64,000 nt of DNA. It comes from Candidatus Kurthia intestinigallinarum. Lineage in GTDB: Bacteria; Bacillota; Bacilli; Bacillales_A; Planococcaceae. The stretch lies in NCBI RefSeq assembly GCF_003991225.1, contig NZ_JTFC01000042.1, positions 186,001 to 250,000 of the forward strand, written 5' to 3'. The notes beneath the pieces are model-generated. The model was given only the letters and a program-made list of their open reading frames with translations. It was not told the origin of the DNA and ran no database searches. The position numbers were made by a program, and so were the translations under genes. Positions 26,066-34,776 of this stretch are shown here, one piece after another (the stretch's first letter is position 1; every line of letters begins with the position of its first letter).

Positions 26066-26076
26066 AATGATATAAT
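26066..26076 (+). promoter_or_regulatory. Extended -10 promoter for the 26109 gene
   Basis: TGATATAAT is a perfect extended -10 box 32 bp before the start codon, without a convincing -35. A GGGTAT half-site about 45 bp upstream (26022-26027) resembles the persulfide operator. Confidence 0.5.
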
Positions 26077-26108
26077 AGGTTAAGTTATCCATTTTAAGGA
26101 GCGTTTTT

Positions 26109-26699
26109 ATGGTAAAATATCCTATAAAATTAGTACAATTACAAAGGATGTATGAGATACGAGCATGGATTTTAGAAGGATATGTGGCATTTCTTATAGG
26201 CATCTACTGCTTTATCCCCTTTTTACAGAAAATACAACATATTACAGACAGTTCGCTGTACTTTCCTTCTTCGTTTACGAACGCTGCACAGTACTATTTT
26301 CAGTTTGTGCCACAGTATGTAGTCACCGCAGTTGCTACTATACCTATTTGGCGCGTGCTTGCTACATTGATTAGTGATATGGCTATCTTTGGATTTTTTG
26401 CTGTTATTTTAGGGTATCTCGTGACATTGCAATTCCCACATAGATATGCAACTAGTTCATCAAAGTCATTAACTCGAAGTCTGATGCTAGACATTGCAGT
26501 TATTCAGCTCATTTGTGCGCTGCTATGTATTCAGCCCTTTGTTTTATCTGTCTCTGTAGCATTATGGCTAGGGCTAATGTGCGGTCATACAATCGCAATA
26601 CTTTATCAGGAAATGCTAGCGCATCCTCATGAAAAAGGCTTAACCATTTTACGAGGCTTCTTTTATATAAAAGAAGAAACCAACAACATCACCTATTGA
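26109..26699 (+). CDS. Multi-pass membrane protein of unknown function
   Basis: A 196-residue protein with about four to five membrane helices (about 18-36, 68-84, 88-112, 128-150, 152-168) and a basic N-terminus. No transporter or enzyme motif is recognised. It is divergent from the persulfide operon, with an operator-like half-site between them, so shared regulation is possible. A secreted repeat protein starts 18 bp downstream and is probably in the same operon. Confidence 0.6.
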   Translation: MVKYPIKLVQLQRMYEIRAWILEGYVAFLIGIYCFIPFLQKIQHITDSSLYFPSSFTNAAQYYFQFVPQYVVTAVATIPIWRVLATLISDMAIFGFFAVILGYLVTLQFPHRYATSSSKSLTRSLMLDIAVIQLICALLCIQPFVLSVSVALWLGLMCGHTIAILYQEMLAHPHEKGLTILRGFFYIKEETNNITY

Positions 26700-26717
26700 A
26701 GGAGCTGATGATCGCTT

Positions 26718-27245
26718 ATGAAAAAACTTAAAAAAATCGTTGCTACCTGTAGCTGTGCTGCATTACTACTCGTTGCTACAACACCGGCATCTGCCGCCTC
26801 CTATAAATTGGTCTATTATACGTTATACAATAAGAAAACCAATCAGCCGGTAAAAGGCTATGCTGTTTACAAAAATACGCTCTATTATGATGCGATTGAA
26901 AAGGTAGGACGCTATTCATATAAAGGTGTACTTTATCATAATGGTGCGCCCTATAGCGGCGTACAAAGACCTGATGGCATTCGTTATGTGGACGGTAAAC
27001 CGCTAACAGGCTTTCACAACGAAAGTGGCAAATATTTTGTGAAAGGCATCGTAGCAAGTGGTACCTATGATGGTATTCTTTATAAAAATGGTCGCGCCTT
27101 CTCTGGTGTTGTCGATGCCATTCGTTATGTAGACGGTGTCCGATTAACGGGCATTCATAAAGACAGCGGCAAATATTTTGTTGATGGTATTGTCGCAAAT
27201 GGTATGTATAATGGGACAATCTACAAAAATGGCTATGCCCATTAA
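26718..27245 (+). CDS. Secreted protein with tandem GxxYKNG-type repeats
   Basis: A 175-residue protein with a signal peptide (basic MKKLKK, hydrophobic core, cleavage after ASA near residue 27). The mature part is built from similar units: IRYVDGKPLTGFH...GKYFVKGI...GILYKNG (about 88-126) and IRYVDGVRLTGIH...GKYFVDGI...GTIYKNG (about 135-172), with a weaker unit before them. Such tyrosine/glycine beta-repeats resemble cell-wall or choline-binding-like modules. GGAGCTGATG lies upstream of the ATG. Function unknown; probably wall associated. Confidence 0.7.
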   Translation: MKKLKKIVATCSCAALLLVATTPASAASYKLVYYTLYNKKTNQPVKGYAVYKNTLYYDAIEKVGRYSYKGVLYHNGAPYSGVQRPDGIRYVDGKPLTGFHNESGKYFVKGIVASGTYDGILYKNGRAFSGVVDAIRYVDGVRLTGIHKDSGKYFVDGIVANGMYNGTIYKNGYAH

Positions 27246-27288
27246 AAAAGCAGGAATTGCGAACACCTACGCAATTCCTGCTTTTTTC
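27245..27288. terminator. Bidirectional terminator
   Basis: An AAAAAAGCAGGAATTGCG hairpin with its perfect complement and a 9-nt loop, with A and T runs on both sides. It lies between the convergent repeat-protein gene and the small membrane protein gene. Confidence 0.9.
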
Positions 27289-27289
27289 T

Positions 27290-27499
27290 TTATTTTTTCG
27301 TATCTTCAGTTGTCGGCTCAATATAGGTGTTATCATCTTGAATCGGATGACGCGTCACGCCATCGTCTTTTCCAGATGTGGCATTATCAAATGGCGTATA
27401 CATATCTTCTACTGGGCGGCGTTTAATCACAACACGATAAAATGCGATACCAATGAGTACTAAAAACGCAACTGCAATTACAAGACCAATCCATTCCAT
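27290..27499 (-). CDS. Small single-pass membrane protein, 69 aa
   Basis: One N-terminal helix (about 3-22, WIGLVIAVAFLVLIGIAFYRV) is followed by a basic stop-transfer segment (VIKRRPVE) and an acidic, threonine-rich hydrophilic tail. No family is recognised. It lies 40 bp downstream of the acyl-CoA ligase gene on the same strand and may be its last co-transcribed gene. It ends at a strong shared terminator. Confidence 0.6.
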   Translation of the reverse strand: MEWIGLVIAVAFLVLIGIAFYRVVIKRRPVEDMYTPFDNATSGKDDGVTRHPIQDDNTYIEPTTEDTKK

Positions 27500-27539
27500 G
27501 CCTATTCGCCTCCGTTCGTCATCGTTACAAATCTATACC

Positions 27540-29024
27540 CTATGTGCTGCTTCGTAACACATGCTTCAGTACTTTTCCAGAAGCATTACGCGGTAAGGCA
27601 TCCATTAATTCCATCTCCACCGGTATTTTATACTTTGCTAAACGCTCTACACAATGCGCTGTTAGCTCCTCAACTGTCAGCGTCTGTCCTTCTTTTAAAC
27701 AAATATACGCCTTCGGTACTTCGCCGTAAATAGGATGTGGTACCCCTACAACAGCTGCTTCAAGCACTGCTGGCATTTGGAATAATACTTCTTCCACCTC
27801 GACCGGATACACGTTTTCCCCGCCGCGAATCAACATATCTTTTTGGCGATCAACGATATATAGGAAGCCCTCTTCATCAAGACGGCCTAAGTCACCTGTA
27901 AATAACCAGCCATCGCGTAGGGCATGTGCCGTTTCCTGTGGATTGCGTAAATAGCCGGTCATCGTCTGCGGTCCCTTGACAATAATTTCACCGACGACGC
28001 CATTTGGTACGGATTCACCGTCTGGTCCAACAATGCGAACAGCTGTTTTTTTCGTTGGCGGCTTACCGACAGAGCCGATTTTCTCCAATACGTCATTCCC
28101 TTTAAGTGTTGTGGAGCACGGTGCGTTTTCTGTTTGACCATAAAAATTTTGTAGTGACACATGCGGAAATAACTTACGCAACTTTGATACTAATTCATAA
28201 GGCATCGGTGCCGCACCATACGCAAATAAGCGTACATGCGATAAATCAAACGCTGAGAAATCCTCATTATTTAATAGCAGCATATACATCGCCGGCACAC
28301 CAAAGAAAATTGTCGCCTGTGTATCACGCAGCCAGGTTGGCATTTGTGTCGGCGAAAAGGCTTCTTCGATAATAAACGTACCCCCTGCCATGACAATCGG
28401 CGTTAAGAACACATGTAAGCCCGCACAGTGAAATAATGGTGTACAAATAAACATACGGTCCTGTACCGTTAATCCAACCGACTCCACCCACTGCGAAGTT
28501 GCCTCATACACCGCACGATACGACAGCATGACACCCTTTGGCTTTCCTGTCGTCCCTGACGTATACATAATCACCGCAATATCCTCATCCTCTACGCACG
28601 TTGTCTCAAATGGCGCATGTGCATAAATTTCAGGCAAATCCTCGGTTGTGAAGCGCTGTGCAATAGGCATGCCCGTTGCATCTAGCTTCGGCGTAAGTGC
28701 CGTATCACAAAAAATAGCCTTTACCTCCGAATGCTCGATAATATAGGCAATTTCTGCTGGTGCTAGCTTCGTATTAATTGGCATAGCGATAAGCCCTGCT
28801 AGCTGAATCCCAAAGTAAATGACCGGAAAATCATCATGATTATCCATAAAAATACCGATAATCGTATCCTTATCATAATTAAATTGCTGTAAGTATCCTG
28901 CTAAGGCAGTCGCCTGTCTATAGACGTCTCCATAGGTTTTTTTATGAGACCGAAATTCAAAGGCTATTTTTTCAGGCTGTTGTATTGCTTGTTGCTTTAA
29001 AACGAGCGGCATACGTTTTTGCAT
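27540..29024 (-). CDS. Class I acyl-CoA synthetase (AMP-dependent ligase)
   Basis: A 494-residue adenylate-forming enzyme. The AMP-binding motif IMYTSGTTGKPKGVML (about 154-169), the A5 segment LQNFYGQTENA, and the C-terminal RQKDMLIRGGENVYPVEVEEVL and NASGKVLKHVL (catalytic Lys) are all present. It activates a carboxylic acid with ATP and joins it to CoA. Length and motifs fit fatty-acid or aromatic acyl-CoA ligases; MenE-like activity is an alternative but no men genes are near. GGGGAG precedes the start. Monocistronic or paired with the small membrane gene downstream. Confidence 0.85.
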   Translation of the reverse strand: MQKRMPLVLKQQAIQQPEKIAFEFRSHKKTYGDVYRQATALAGYLQQFNYDKDTIIGIFMDNHDDFPVIYFGIQLAGLIAMPINTKLAPAEIAYIIEHSEVKAIFCDTALTPKLDATGMPIAQRFTTEDLPEIYAHAPFETTCVEDEDIAVIMYTSGTTGKPKGVMLSYRAVYEATSQWVESVGLTVQDRMFICTPLFHCAGLHVFLTPIVMAGGTFIIEEAFSPTQMPTWLRDTQATIFFGVPAMYMLLLNNEDFSAFDLSHVRLFAYGAAPMPYELVSKLRKLFPHVSLQNFYGQTENAPCSTTLKGNDVLEKIGSVGKPPTKKTAVRIVGPDGESVPNGVVGEIIVKGPQTMTGYLRNPQETAHALRDGWLFTGDLGRLDEEGFLYIVDRQKDMLIRGGENVYPVEVEEVLFQMPAVLEAAVVGVPHPIYGEVPKAYICLKEGQTLTVEELTAHCVERLAKYKIPVEMELMDALPRNASGKVLKHVLRSST

Positions 29025-29122
29025 GCATGTTCTCCCCTTTTCTTGTCAGCATTCCCGCGGCAAGTGCAATCATAAGTAATACATCATTCCCTTAATATAC
29101 CAATTATAATCCTTTTATCTAC

Positions 29123-29150
29123 AAAAAAAAGCCCACAGTTGTGAGCTTTT
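29123..29150 (-). terminator. Terminator of the 146-aa protein gene
   Basis: The stem AAAGCTCACA/TGTGGGCTTT is followed by eight T on the minus strand, right after the stop at 29157. Confidence 0.75.
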
Positions 29151-29156
29151 CATACG

Positions 29157-29597
29157 CTAAGCGCCAATTTCTTCTAGCATTGCATCGACAAGTTTTAATA
29201 ACTTATCATATGCCTCGCCAAGTGTTTCATTTCCTGTATAATCTTTCATTGCATCAAAGGCAATGTTGATTTCCCAAATGCCCTCTTGTCCATTAAACAT
29301 CGCACTTGATGAACCAAGCATCGGTGTTAAATTCGCACGTAAGTATGTCTTAATCGGGTTGCTGTATTTTTTTTGTAAGGCAAGGCCAAATAATGCGGTA
29401 TGTATTTTAAACATATCGTCAAACTCAATTACTACGGCATCCATTTTACGATCTGTAAACTCTTTTGATTCCGCGTAAATATATTCAATTTGGTTTTGTG
29501 CCACATAGTTTAAAGGTTCTTTAAGGAATGATTCATCTGCTGATGCAATAATTTCCTCTGTCTCTTTATTACAGCGATCTAAGGCTGTCATTTTCAT
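29157..29597 (-). CDS. Cytosolic hypothetical protein, 146 aa
   Basis: The ATG at 29597 follows TGGAGGGATTATT, giving 146 residues; an upstream in-frame start has no ribosome binding site. The protein is acidic and mixed alpha/beta, with no signal peptide or membrane segment. Middle segments MFKIHTALFGLALQKKYSNPIKTYLRANL and EGIWEINIAFDAMKDYTG look conserved-protein-like, but I cannot name a family. It is monocistronic with a terminator and is divergent from sstT. Confidence 0.6.
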   Translation of the reverse strand: MKMTALDRCNKETEEIIASADESFLKEPLNYVAQNQIEYIYAESKEFTDRKMDAVVIEFDDMFKIHTALFGLALQKKYSNPIKTYLRANLTPMLGSSSAMFNGQEGIWEINIAFDAMKDYTGNETLGEAYDKLLKLVDAMLEEIGA

Positions 29598-29840
29598 AAT
29601 AATCCCTCCAATATCTATTTTATTATACTTTAATCTTGAGCAATACACAAAACTGCTCAAAATCATTCTATTTTTAATAGACTATGTATCGATTTTTCTA
29701 TTTTCTGTTGAAATATGTCGTGTTTTTGCGTAAAAATATAAGAAAGTCTGAATTTTTCAGATTAATAGAACATTTAGTGGTAAACTGTACACTATACAAA
29801 AACATCAGTCTTTCTAGAGAACACATTCGGAGGTTACATA

Positions 29841-31073
29841 ATGAAAAAACTATTCGCAAAATGGAATAGTATTAGCCTAGTCAATCGTATTATTGTCGGT
29901 ATCGTTATCGGTGTAATCCTTGCACTCGTTGCCCCAAAATCATTGGCTGGCATTTCTATTCTAGGTACATTATTTATTAGCGCATTAAAAGCGGTAGCAC
30001 CTATCCTTGTATTCGTACTCGTTATCGCAGCCATCTCAGGTCATAAGAACGGCCAACAAACAAATATGAAATCTATTTTAGGCTTATATGCGCTTGCAAC
30101 ATTTATGGCCGGTGCTGTCGCGGTAATTGCCGCAAAAATTTTCCCAACAACTCTTCACTTAAAAGAAAGCGCTACGGAAATTAAACCGCCAAGTGATATT
30201 TGGGAAGTACTCCAAAATATTCTATTAAATATTACAACAAACCCGGTTACAGCTATTATGAATGCCAACTACTTAGGTATTCTTGCTTGGGCGATTTTAT
30301 TAGGTGTGGCACTACGTATGGCAAGTGACACAACAAAAACCGTTATTTCAAATCTATCAGATGCGGTATCAAAAATCGTTCAATGGGTAATCAATCTAGC
30401 TCCATTCGGTATCATCGGTGTTGTATTCGATGCGGTGGCAAAAAATGGCCTATCAGCATTACTTGATTATGGTCATTTAATTATCGTCCTTGTAGGAACA
30501 ATGCTCTTTGTCGCACTTGTTGTGAACCCATTAATCGTCTTTATTTATACACGTCGTAATCCATATCCATTAACACTTCTAACATTAAAAGAAAGTGGTA
30601 TTACAGCATTCTTCACACGTAGCTCTGCAGCGAATATTCCCGTTAATATGAAGCTATGTGAAAAATTAAATTTAGATAAAGATACGTACGCAGTATCCGT
30701 TCCATTAGGTGCAACAATCAATATGGGTGGCGCAGCCGTAACCATTTCTGTATTATCACTTGCGGCCGCTCATACACTTGGAATCGAAGTAGACATTCCA
30801 ACAGCTATTTTATTAATGGTGTTATCTGCTGTCTCTGCAGCCGGCGCTTCAGGTGTAACAGGTGGCTCACTATTGTTAATTCCATTAGCATGTAGTCTGT
30901 TTGGTGTCCCAGCAGATGTGGCGATGCAAGTCATTGCAGTCGGTATGATCATTGGCGTTGTACAAGATTCTTGCGAAACAGCATTAAATTCATCTACAGA
31001 CGTATTATTCACAGCAACAGCTGAATATGCAAAAGAACGTAAAGAAGGAAATATTTCAACAAAAGCATTATAA
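29841..31073 (+). CDS. sstT: Serine/threonine:sodium symporter SstT
   Basis: A 410-residue DAACS-family transporter. Recognisable SstT segments include [41 protein letters not shown] (the serine-rich re-entrant loop), [16 protein letters not shown] (substrate and sodium site) and [19 protein letters not shown]. It imports serine and threonine with sodium. GGAGG precedes the ATG. A TCTGAATTTTTCAGA hairpin lies about 90 bp upstream (29747-29761) and could be an operator or a leader structure. A strong terminator follows. Confidence 0.9.
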   Translation: MKKLFAKWNSISLVNRIIVGIVIGVILALVAPKSLAGISILGTLFISALKAVAPILVFVLVIAAISGHKNGQQTNMKSILGLYALATFMAGAVAVIAAKIFPTTLHLKESATEIKPPSDIWEVLQNILLNITTNPVTAIMNANYLGILAWAILLGVALRMASDTTKTVISNLSDAVSKIVQWVINLAPFGIIGVVFDAVAKNGLSALLDYGHLIIVLVGTMLFVALVVNPLIVFIYTRRNPYPLTLLTLKESGITAFFTRSSAANIPVNMKLCEKLNLDKDTYAVSVPLGATINMGGAAVTISVLSLAAAHTLGIEVDIPTAILLMVLSAVSAAGASGVTGGSLLLIPLACSLFGVPADVAMQVIAVGMIIGVVQDSCETALNSSTDVLFTATAEYAKERKEGNISTKAL

Positions 31074-31118
31074 AAAAACGAGACTCGGGCAAGTTGTTGT
31101 CCGAGTCTCATTTTTTTA
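31073..31118. terminator. sstT terminator
   Basis: A GAGACTCGG/CCGAGTCTC stem with a 12-nt loop is flanked by A7 and T7. Confidence 0.9.
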
Positions 31119-31158
31119 TGGCGATGCCCTCATGCTATACTAAAGACGAGGTGATTCG

Positions 31159-31509
31159 ATGCATGCTGAACAACAACTATGGCGCACTGAAAAATACCGT
31201 GTGATGTACTATAGTCAAGCACATTACAATCAAATTCGTCATATGATGCGTGATGGCTGTACTGTAGAGGAACTCCAGCAAACGATTAATGAAGCGCTCA
31301 CACTCACGCCTACAGACGGCAGCCGCTCGAATGCCCTTCAGCATATGTGGGGCTATTTTAAAAAACAGACGACAGACGAACAAAAGGCGCGCTACATCAA
31401 GCTGTTAGAGGAAAAACAATGGGGTGCATTACGCGCCTACTTAGCGACGCTTGCGCAACAATATAACGTCGTCTATTTGCAGCAAAGTACGATTTTACAA
31501 CAGGATTGA
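31159..31509 (+). CDS. YbgA/DUF1722-like protein
   Basis: A 116-residue soluble helical protein. NALQHMWGYFKKQTTDEQKARYIKLLEE resembles the core of DUF1722, as do the N-terminal YRVMYYSQAHYNQI and the closing LRAYLATLAQQYNVVYLQQ. DUF1722 often occurs fused or next to photolyase-type or DUF523 genes; none is present here. Function is unknown. It is followed closely by two tiny membrane protein genes. Confidence 0.65.
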   Translation: MHAEQQLWRTEKYRVMYYSQAHYNQIRHMMRDGCTVEELQQTINEALTLTPTDGSRSNALQHMWGYFKKQTTDEQKARYIKLLEEKQWGALRAYLATLAQQYNVVYLQQSTILQQD

Positions 31510-31557
31510 GTTCAAAAAAAAGCGGGAATATCATAGATAACAACTGTAAGGGATGTG

Positions 31558-31710
31558 ATGAAGATGATCGTCATTTCACTTTGTCTTTTAGTCTTTGGTG
31601 CTGTGATGCTTATTTCAAACGTCAAAGAAATTTTACGACAGCCAGAACCATATACTTCCCCTTCACAACAAGCCGTTATCATGCCACGTTTTTATCGACT
31701 CAAACATTGA
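31558..31710 (+). CDS. Membrane microprotein, 50 aa
   Basis: The frame opens at ATG 31558 (another in-frame ATG at 31564) after AAGGGA. It encodes one membrane helix (MIVISLCLLVFGAVMLIS) and a short tail rich in Pro, Gln and basic residues. It lies 48 bp after the DUF1722-like gene and 49 bp before another microprotein gene of the same layout. The small size makes this tentative, but two consecutive helix-plus-tail frames with ribosome binding sites favour real genes. Confidence 0.5.
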   Translation: MKMIVISLCLLVFGAVMLISNVKEILRQPEPYTSPSQQAVIMPRFYRLKH

Positions 31711-31759
31711 CACATAGTGGCTGGTCATCCAGCCGCTGCTACATAAGGATGGTGATTTG

Positions 31760-31888
31760 ATGTCTATTGCGATTCTTCTCATTCTCATCGTCATTATTTT
31801 AGGATTAATGATCAATTTATTTGAAGCCTTTCGCCGCGCAAAACCTCCCGCCCACTTTAAAAAGCGGGAATATGAAGATGACGACTAA
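31760..31888 (+). CDS. Membrane microprotein, 42 aa
   Basis: ATG 31760 follows AAGGATGGTG. The product has a single helix (SIAILLILIVIILGLMINLF) and a charged tail ending in four consecutive acidic residues (EDDD). It is unrelated in sequence to the microprotein just upstream. Its stop directly abuts repeat copy B. Function unknown. Confidence 0.5.
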   Translation: MSIAILLILIVIILGLMINLFEAFRRAKPPAHFKKREYEDDD

Positions 31889-32028
31889 AAAGAGACTAGG
31901 ACAAAACACGTCATGTTCCTTTTTTAGCGTTCGCAACGAAAGACCGGAACCGCGCCACAGCTCGATTCCGGTTTTTCTTATGCTCCTATGAGAGGTGATT
32001 TCTACACGTATGTCAAAGCCTCTTTTTA
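31887..32028. repeat. Structured convergent-gene repeat, copy B
   Basis: About 75-80% like copy A by eye. Shared parts are TTTTTTAGCGTTCGCAACGA, the CCGGAACCGCGC/GCTCGATTCCGG hairpin, CTTATGCTCCTATGAG and the right arm TGTCAAAGCCTCTTTTT. The left arm AGAGACTAGGACA pairs only imperfectly with it. It spans the whole gap between the 31760 gene and chrA. Confidence 0.85.
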
Positions 32029-32030
32029 GA

Positions 32031-33173
32031 TTAAAAGAAACCACCAATAAGGATTCCAACGACAACAACTAGTAACGGCGACCATTTCAGGAGCATAGCA
32101 AACAACAGAATCACCCATAAAATATCAAGCCATGAATGAATGGTCGAGGTGACAATCGGTGTAATCCAAGCAGCTATCAACACGCCTATTACTGCCGCAT
32201 TCATACCATTAAATGCACCGCACCATTTTGGATTTGAGCGGATTTGTTGCCAAAAAGGATAGGCCCCTATAATTAATAAAAAAGCGGGTAAAAAAATCGC
32301 CACCGTTGCTAGTAACGCCATAGGTATACCGCCTATAACCATGCCTAAATAGCTAGCAAAAGTAAATAATGGTCCTGGCACGGCTTGAACCGCTCCGTAG
32401 CCTACTAAAAAATCATTGAGTGAAATCAGTCCCGTTTCAACGAGGCGTTCTTCAAGTAGTGGCAAGACCACATGTCCTCCGCCAAAAACAAGCGCACCAG
32501 CCGTATAAAACTTTTCGAACATCACAAGCCATGTCGTAGGCCATAATTTCGCTATAAGCGGCAAGGCTACGAGCAGCACACCAAAGGCAATTAAAAATCC
32601 CGCAGCAATTCGCTTAGAAATAACATTCTCTACAAGAAGCGCTGGTTGCTGCTGACGTAAAAAGAGTTGTCCTGCAAGTGCTGCAATTAGTAGGACGATG
32701 ATTGTACTATACGTCGTTTGCCAGCTTAAAAGAACGGCCGTTGCTACCACTGTTAGAATGATAGCCATTTTTGAATGCCAAATTTTTTTTGACATATCTA
32801 AAATTGCATGCGCAACAATTGCTACAGCCACGAGCTTTAAACCATGAAGCCAGTCAAGTGACCAGTTCCCTTTTGCATGGATGTAGGCAAAAATCATTAG
32901 CACAACTACCGATGGCAATGTAAATCCTAAAAATGCTACGATACTGCCTAAAATCCCCCCTTTTTTTAATCCAATTCCCATACCTACCTGACTAGATGCA
33001 GGACCTGGTAAAAACTGACTTAAGCTTACTAAATCTGTATACTCTACTGCTGTTAACCATTTCTTTTCCTTTACATAAACACGTTCAAAATAAGCTAAAT
33101 GTGCACTCGGCCCGCCAAAGGATACGAGCCCTAATTTCAGTGCAGTCCAAAAAATCATGAGTAATTGTCCCAT
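32031..33173 (-). CDS. chrA: Chromate transporter ChrA
   Basis: A 380-residue CHR-family protein with two homologous CHR domains and about 10-12 helices. Domain 1 shows FGGPSAHLAYFERVYVKEKKWL and LSQFLPGPASSQVGMGIG; domain 2 shows VFGGGHVVLPLLEE and GYGAVQAVPGPLFTFASYLG. It exports chromate, probably as a chromate:sulfate type antiporter. GAGGGGTGG precedes the start. It has no chrB-type regulator beside it and is monocistronic. Confidence 0.9.
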   Translation of the reverse strand: MGQLLMIFWTALKLGLVSFGGPSAHLAYFERVYVKEKKWLTAVEYTDLVSLSQFLPGPASSQVGMGIGLKKGGILGSIVAFLGFTLPSVVVLMIFAYIHAKGNWSLDWLHGLKLVAVAIVAHAILDMSKKIWHSKMAIILTVVATAVLLSWQTTYSTIIVLLIAALAGQLFLRQQQPALLVENVISKRIAAGFLIAFGVLLVALPLIAKLWPTTWLVMFEKFYTAGALVFGGGHVVLPLLEERLVETGLISLNDFLVGYGAVQAVPGPLFTFASYLGMVIGGIPMALLATVAIFLPAFLLIIGAYPFWQQIRSNPKWCGAFNGMNAAVIGVLIAAWITPIVTSTIHSWLDILWVILLFAMLLKWSPLLVVVVGILIGGFF

Positions 33174-33306
33174 TTTCCACCCCTCTTTTCTTTATTACAT
33201 CAATGTTCCATATAGCTGTAAAGTTGTTTTACAAACTCTTTACAAAATGGAAATGTTGCTGTAATAGCTTCGCAGGTGTTTCCTTTTTTTATCTAGTTTT
33301 CGGCAC

Positions 33307-33349
33307 AAAAAAGAAGCAAGCCTCGTAACCGAGACCTGCTTCTTTTTTA
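33307..33349 (-). terminator. Terminator of the nag operon
   Basis: An AAAAAGAAGCA...CTCG/CGAG...TGCTTCTTTTT hairpin lies at the 3' end of nagB, with a T run on the minus strand. Confidence 0.85.
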
Positions 33350-34042
33350 TTTTACTAAATCTGTTAAAACAATGACATTCGGATGCTTCGTCAGTGCCGT
33401 CGCCGGAACTTGCTCCGTATAATCATTATTAATCAACGCCTGTAGTGCCGTACGCTTTGATTCACCAATCGCAATAAGTAAAATACAGTTCGCACGTAAA
33501 ATCGATTGAATGCCCATCGTAAATGCTTTATGCGGTACTTCCTCTAATGAATCAAAATAACGTGCATTTACTTCACGCGTAGAAGGCGTTAAATCGACAA
33601 CATGTGTTACCGAGTCGAATGATGTTCCTGGTTCGTTAAACCCAATATGGCCATTGACACCGATGCCTAGCAATTGAAAATCAAGTGGTTGCTCATTTAA
33701 TAACGCTTCATAACGTGCCGCTTCTTTCGTCGCATCCGTTGCCAAACCATTTGGTAAATATGACGCTTTAAACGGCTTTTGATTAAATAAATGATGATGC
33801 ATGTAGTTGTTATAGCTTTGCTCATGTGTCGGATCAAGTCCAACATATTCATCTAAATTAAAGCTCACTGCATCACTGAAATCAATGGACGTGTCACATA
33901 GCTTTGCATACAATGGCTCCATTGTGCCCCCTGTAGCAAGGCCAAATGTGTGCGCGCCTTGTGCTTTCACTTCTTCGATAATCGCCACCGCACGCTCATA
34001 AAGCGCTTCTTTCGATGGAATTCTCTCTACTCGTATTGCCAT
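33347..34042 (-). CDS. nagB: Glucosamine-6-phosphate deaminase NagB
   Basis: A 231-residue short-type NagB. Diagnostic stretches are TFGLATGGTMEPLY (phosphate loop), SFNLDEYVGLDPTHEQSYNNYM (catalytic Asp), LLGIGVNGHIGFNEPG (catalytic His) and IAIGESKRTALQAL. It converts glucosamine-6-phosphate to fructose-6-phosphate and ammonia, the last step of N-acetylglucosamine use. It is the terminal gene of the nag operon, 20 bp after the SIS-domain gene, with a GGGG ribosome binding site. Confidence 0.95.
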   Translation of the reverse strand: MAIRVERIPSKEALYERAVAIIEEVKAQGAHTFGLATGGTMEPLYAKLCDTSIDFSDAVSFNLDEYVGLDPTHEQSYNNYMHHHLFNQKPFKASYLPNGLATDATKEAARYEALLNEQPLDFQLLGIGVNGHIGFNEPGTSFDSVTHVVDLTPSTREVNARYFDSLEEVPHKAFTMGIQSILRANCILLIAIGESKRTALQALINNDYTEQVPATALTKHPNVIVLTDLVK

Positions 34043-34062
34043 GACTGTATCCCCTTTTTCAA

Positions 34063-34776
34063 TTAAAAATGAATGCGTCGACCGTAGTGTTCAATCAATG
34101 ATTCATTAGTAGTCGTTGTTTGGATATTGCTACTTCCAAATACCGGTAGTTCAATATTACGTGCTGCTAATTCTTCAATTACTGCACCATAGAGCGCATT
34201 TAAAATAGCAGCGCCTAGTACGGTTGATACCGGGCCATATTGTAAGCCATCAAGTGCCAACACACCATCTCCAACCGGCACATGGGTATCAAGCACAACA
34301 TCCACCACTTCTTCTAGGCGCTTTCCTGACACATGATTGGATGCCATATCTGTATACGCAAGTGACTGCAGTGAAATCGTCAATGCTCCCGCTTCTTTTG
34401 CGAGATACGCCATATCTAGTGGTGCAGGATTTTTAGCAGATGTTGAAATAATAATACAAACATCTGCTGCTTCTAGTTGAATGTCTTGTTGATGCTGTGC
34501 TAGGAAACCCGCTTGTTTTTCATTTGCGGACGATAATAATGCGCCTTTATGCAGCATAAGCGGTTCAATTTGAATTGCTTTGACCGGCACGAGACCGCCA
34601 CTTCGAAAATGGCCATCTTGTGCTAATAACGTCGAATGACCTGAGCCAAATAGCTGAATGATGCCACCTGCCTGTAATCGATCAGCGATTTTACCAGCAA
34701 GTGCTGTCATTTTAGGTAGCTCAGAAGCTTCTACGTCATTTAATAAGCTGTGCAATTGTTCAAAATATAAATTCAT
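34063..34776 (-). CDS. SIS-domain sugar-isomerase-like protein (UPF0309)
   Basis: A 237-residue single SIS domain. IIQLFGSGHSTLLAQDGHFRSGGLVPVKAI (about 39-68) carries the phosphosugar-binding serines, and CIIISTSAKNPAPLDMA holds the second loop. It matches the UPF0309 group related to GmhA/MurQ-like SIS_2 proteins. The start overlaps the nagA stop by four bases (ATGA). Its position inside the nag operon suggests action on an amino-sugar phosphate or a sensing role; this is inference and no reaction is assigned. Confidence 0.8.
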   Translation of the reverse strand: MNLYFEQLHSLLNDVEASELPKMTALAGKIADRLQAGGIIQLFGSGHSTLLAQDGHFRSGGLVPVKAIQIEPLMLHKGALLSSANEKQAGFLAQHQQDIQLEAADVCIIISTSAKNPAPLDMAYLAKEAGALTISLQSLAYTDMASNHVSGKRLEEVVDVVLDTHVPVGDGVLALDGLQYGPVSTVLGAAILNALYGAVIEELAARNIELPVFGSSNIQTTTTNESLIEHYGRRIHF

